Shown here in pieces: positions 32,383-34,335 of a stretch of 34,335 nucleotides of DNA. Source of the stretch: Gammaproteobacteria bacterium. GTDB lineage: Bacteria > Pseudomonadota > Gammaproteobacteria > GCA-001735895. The stretch is from NCBI GenBank assembly GCA_030066335.1, contig JASJBV010000007.1:1-34335 (forward strand). Reading direction: 5' to 3'. A model generated the notes under the pieces. That model did no database searches. It worked only from the letters and a program-made list of their open reading frames with translations, and was not told where the DNA came from. The first letter of the stretch is position 1, and the number at the start of each line of letters is the position of its first letter. The position numbers and the translations under genes were made by a program.

Positions 32383-33380
32383 GCCAGTTTGCCAAACACG
32401 CGTAAGCGGCTGACCCCACCGTCGGGAAAGATGTTGAAGCGGATGTAATTGACCGGACCGATCTCGTCGCTGTCGACCTTGAAGTGATTCTTACAATCCA
32501 TTTGTAGCGGTTGCAGGGAGAATATCTCCGGCCAGTAGATACTCCGCGTTATCAATGACTTGCGCGTATCGTGCATAACCTCGGCCGCCTGCAGGGAGAA
32601 TTGATGCGGGTAATTGCCTTTGAAAAAAGCGGTATCGACGACGATCTCCTTGATCAGGCAGCGATGACCGAGCTCGATCACACACCAGTCGTAGCCGGGT
32701 TCGCGCCGGCGCCGGGTCTCCCAGGCGTCGCCCATGTTCTGCGCGTCGCCATCATTCAACAGGTTATTCGGATGACCGAAATGGGCGTCGTTCCAGCCGA
32801 TGACCCGGCCCCCGTTGAGACTGTTGGCAAAATCATGCAGGGCATCCGGGTCCTCGCTCTCCCAGTCGCAATACACGCGTCCATACAGGCGCAGCCGCGC
32901 CACCCCGCCATCGGGAAAGATATTGAACCGGATATGGGTCCACACCCTGAGGCTGTCGACTTCCAGGTAATGCTCACTGTCGCCCTGCAATTCGGTCATC
33001 GTGACCAATGGCACCCATTCCGAGTTTTCATCGATCTGGGTATCGCAGTAGGTACCCTCCAGCGAGGCCGCCATCGGGTAGTTACCAGTGAAATGCGAGG
33101 TATCGATATTGACCCCAAACAGAATGCCCGGCCGTCCAAGCTTGATGACCAGGTAATCATGTCCGCCATTGCGACGACGGCGGGATTCCCAGCCGTCCAT
33201 CCATTTGCCGTTGTCATCGTACTTGTCCGGGATCCAGACCGGCGGCTCGGGATTCAGCAGTCGTGTGCGATCGGCAAAGAAATCATCGCTGCAATCGATG
33301 ATTTTGGTCCCCAGCGAGGGATGGCCCAGATCGATGCCGCGTTCGACAAAATCAGGTACTGGTTTATCGTTATTTTTCAT
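32379..33380 (-). CDS. alc: Allantoicase
   Basis: This 333-aa protein (from the ATG at 33380) has two jelly-roll repeats typical of allantoicase. Repeat 1 has DGWESRRRRNGGHDYLVIKLG and RFNIFPDGGVARLRLYGR; repeat 2 has DAWETRRRREPGYDWCVIELG and RFNIFPDGGVSRLRVFGK. It hydrolyses allantoate to ureidoglycolate and urea. I prefer MKNNDKPVPDF over the longer frame to 33464, which would lie mostly inside the upstream gene and encode an unrelated leader; MFEKTMKNN from 33395 is also possible. It is tightly packed between the deaminase-like gene (7 nt from its stop) and allA (4-nt overlap). Function is well supported. Confidence 0.93.
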   Translation of the reverse strand: MKNNDKPVPDFVERGIDLGHPSLGTKIIDCSDDFFADRTRLLNPEPPVWIPDKYDDNGKWMDGWESRRRRNGGHDYLVIKLGRPGILFGVNIDTSHFTGNYPMAASLEGTYCDTQIDENSEWVPLVTMTELQGDSEHYLEVDSLRVWTHIRFNIFPDGGVARLRLYGRVYCDWESEDPDALHDFANSLNGGRVIGWNDAHFGHPNNLLNDGDAQNMGDAWETRRRREPGYDWCVIELGHRCLIKEIVVDTAFFKGNYPHQFSLQAAEVMHDTRKSLITRSIYWPEIFSLQPLQMDCKNHFKVDSDEIGPVNYIRFNIFPDGGVSRLRVFGKLA

Positions 33381-33387
33381 GGTTTTC

Positions 33388-34335
33388 TCAAACATGGCCT
33401 GCAGCGACCAGTAACTGGTGAGCAAGCTGGTTATGCCGAAGCACCAGGTTCGGCAGATCAACATTCAACAATTCTCCTTGTTCTACCACGATCCGTCCAT
33501 TGATCACGGATAACCAGGCCGCGACCGGCGCGCAGGTCATCAGCGCAGCAACCTTGTCACTGCCTGCCCCGGCATGATAAAGCTGATCGACCCGGAAAGC
33601 GACAAAGTCGGCGGCCTTGCCTGCTTGCAGTGAGCCGATATCATCCCGTTGCAGGATCTTGGCGCCACCCAGGGTCGCCAGTTCGAGCGCCTCGCGCGCT
33701 GAAAAGCGGTCGGCGCTGGATTCGAACCCCGGCCAGCCGACCCTCTGTAACAGCATCGCCTGGCGTGCCTCACCCAGCATGTGGTTGCCATCGTTACTGG
33801 CAGATCCATCGACGCCGAGCCCAACCCTGACCCCGGCATCCACCATTTGCCGCACCGGCGCGATACCGGAGGCCAGGATCATGTTGCTGCTCGGGCAGTG
33901 GCAGACGCCGCTGCGGGTATTCGCCAGGCGCGCGATTTCGTCGCCGTCCGGATGCACCATGTGAGCGAACCAGACGTCTTCGCCGCTCCACCCGAGGCTT
34001 TCGACATAAGCCAGCGGCCGCGCGCCGAATCGGCTTTCGCAGAAACGGTTTTCGTCGATGGTTTCGCACAGGTGGGTGTGCAGCCCGACGCCGGGGTGCC
34101 GCCTCGCCAGCTCGGCGCTCTGCCGCATCAACGCCGGCGTCACGCTGAACGGCGAACAGGGCGCGAGCCCGATACGCAGCATCGAGTAGCGCGCGGGATC
34201 GTGATACTCGGCGATGACGCGCTCGCAGTCGGCGAGGATGTCGGCCTCGTCTTCGCAGACATCGTCGGGCGGCAGTCCGCCCTGGCTCTTGCCGAGGCTC
34301 ATGCTGCCGCGGGTCGGGTGGAAGCGCACGCCGAG
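33388..34335 (-). CDS. 8-oxoguanine deaminase-like amidohydrolase, 5' end cut by window edge
   Basis: The C-terminal 315 residues of an AtzB/TrzA-type amidohydrolase are present; the frame is open to the right edge, and the N-terminal HxH metal pair would be outside. Visible are RFHPTRGSMSLGKSQGG, metal His in LHTHLCET, His in WFAHMVHPD, the NMILASG loop, and metal Asp in GLGVDGSASNDGNHM. This set matches 8-oxoguanine deaminase (8-oxoguanine to urate), which feeds urate to the allantoin pathway encoded next to it. Hydroxyatrazine-type or guanine deaminase activity is the alternative. It is first in the visible purine operon. Family certain; substrate inferred. Confidence 0.85.
   Translation of the reverse strand, partial: LGVRFHPTRGSMSLGKSQGGLPPDDVCEDEADILADCERVIAEYHDPARYSMLRIGLAPCSPFSVTPALMRQSAELARRHPGVGLHTHLCETIDENRFCESRFGARPLAYVESLGWSGEDVWFAHMVHPDGDEIARLANTRSGVCHCPSSNMILASGIAPVRQMVDAGVRVGLGVDGSASNDGNHMLGEARQAMLLQRVGWPGFESSADRFSAREALELATLGGAKILQRDDIGSLQAGKAADFVAFRVDQLYHAGAGSDKVAALMTCAPVAAWLSVINGRIVVEQGELLNVDLPNLVLRHNQLAHQLLVAAGHV

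Noticed and set aside
33381-33464. 28-codon N-terminal extension of allantoicase
   Set aside because: It would lie mostly inside the upstream deaminase gene and encodes an unrelated hydrophobic leader. Allantoicase is cytoplasmic and the family starts near PDFVERGIDL.
32571-33503. Plus-strand open frame (310 codons) opposite allantoicase
   Set aside because: The opposite strand encodes a complete two-repeat allantoicase. This frame has no recognisable fold, ribosome site or neighbours in the same direction.
1-34335. tRNA or rRNA genes and an integrase-bounded island
   Set aside because: No cloverleaf-type tRNA ends, rRNA signatures, integrase or transposase gene could be seen by eye on either strand.

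Overview
The window looks like part of a chromosome from a marine-type gammaproteobacterium. This rests on the diderm lipoproteins and outer-membrane-type C-termini, a moderately GC-rich coding style, a polyhydroxyalkanoate granule protein, EcsC and DUF5132 family proteins, and a laminarin-type (beta-1,3-glucan) degradation locus. I cannot assign a genus from sequence alone.

Region 1 (1-9116) is an ion-transport and stress island. It holds a tandem universal stress protein (cut by the left edge), a Na+/Ca2+-type antiporter, and a P2A-type (Ca2+-pump-like) P-type ATPase with an N-terminal HMA2-like domain. The ATPase overlaps by 4 nt a divergent S-adenosylmethionine-synthetase paralogue whose active site is remodelled. 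A small two-helix membrane protein, a PHA-system protein and an EcsC family protein follow. The island ends with a DUF5132 membrane protein that overlaps by 4 nt a membrane protein carrying a free-standing copy of the same HMA2-like domain.

Region 2 (9117-10437) is a small-gene zone: a GC-rich hairpin-rich stretch, an unlisted 41-aa single-helix membrane protein, a divergently transcribed ribbon-helix-helix regulator, and an orphan Hpt phosphotransfer protein.

Region 3 (10438-31676) is a beta-1,3-glucan utilisation locus of about 21 kb with four transcription units. (a) GH-beta-barrel fusion, lipoprotein, GH149-like phosphorylase, GH17 lipoprotein. (b) GH16 multimodular lipoprotein, GPH-type sugar symporter, GH30. 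(c) A GntR-LacI (AraR-type) regulator. (d) Two cytoplasmic GH17 enzymes and a second GPH symporter. The near-perfect palindrome TGCTATATAGCA lies 51-59 nt upstream of the first gene of units a, b and d, and a variant lies upstream of the regulator. This makes a convincing local regulon. The inferred flow is: surface GH16 and GH17 cut laminarin; products cross the outer membrane, perhaps through the barrel fused to a glycosidase; GPH symporters import oligosaccharides; cytoplasmic GH17, GH30 (branch removal) and the phosphorylase finish the job, saving ATP as glucose-1-phosphate. No TonB receptor or SusC/SusD pair is present in the window.

Region 4 (31788-34335) starts with a REPIN-like inverted repeat. 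It then holds a purine catabolism operon on the minus strand: 8-oxoguanine deaminase-like amidohydrolase (cut by the right edge), allantoicase and ureidoglycolate lyase.
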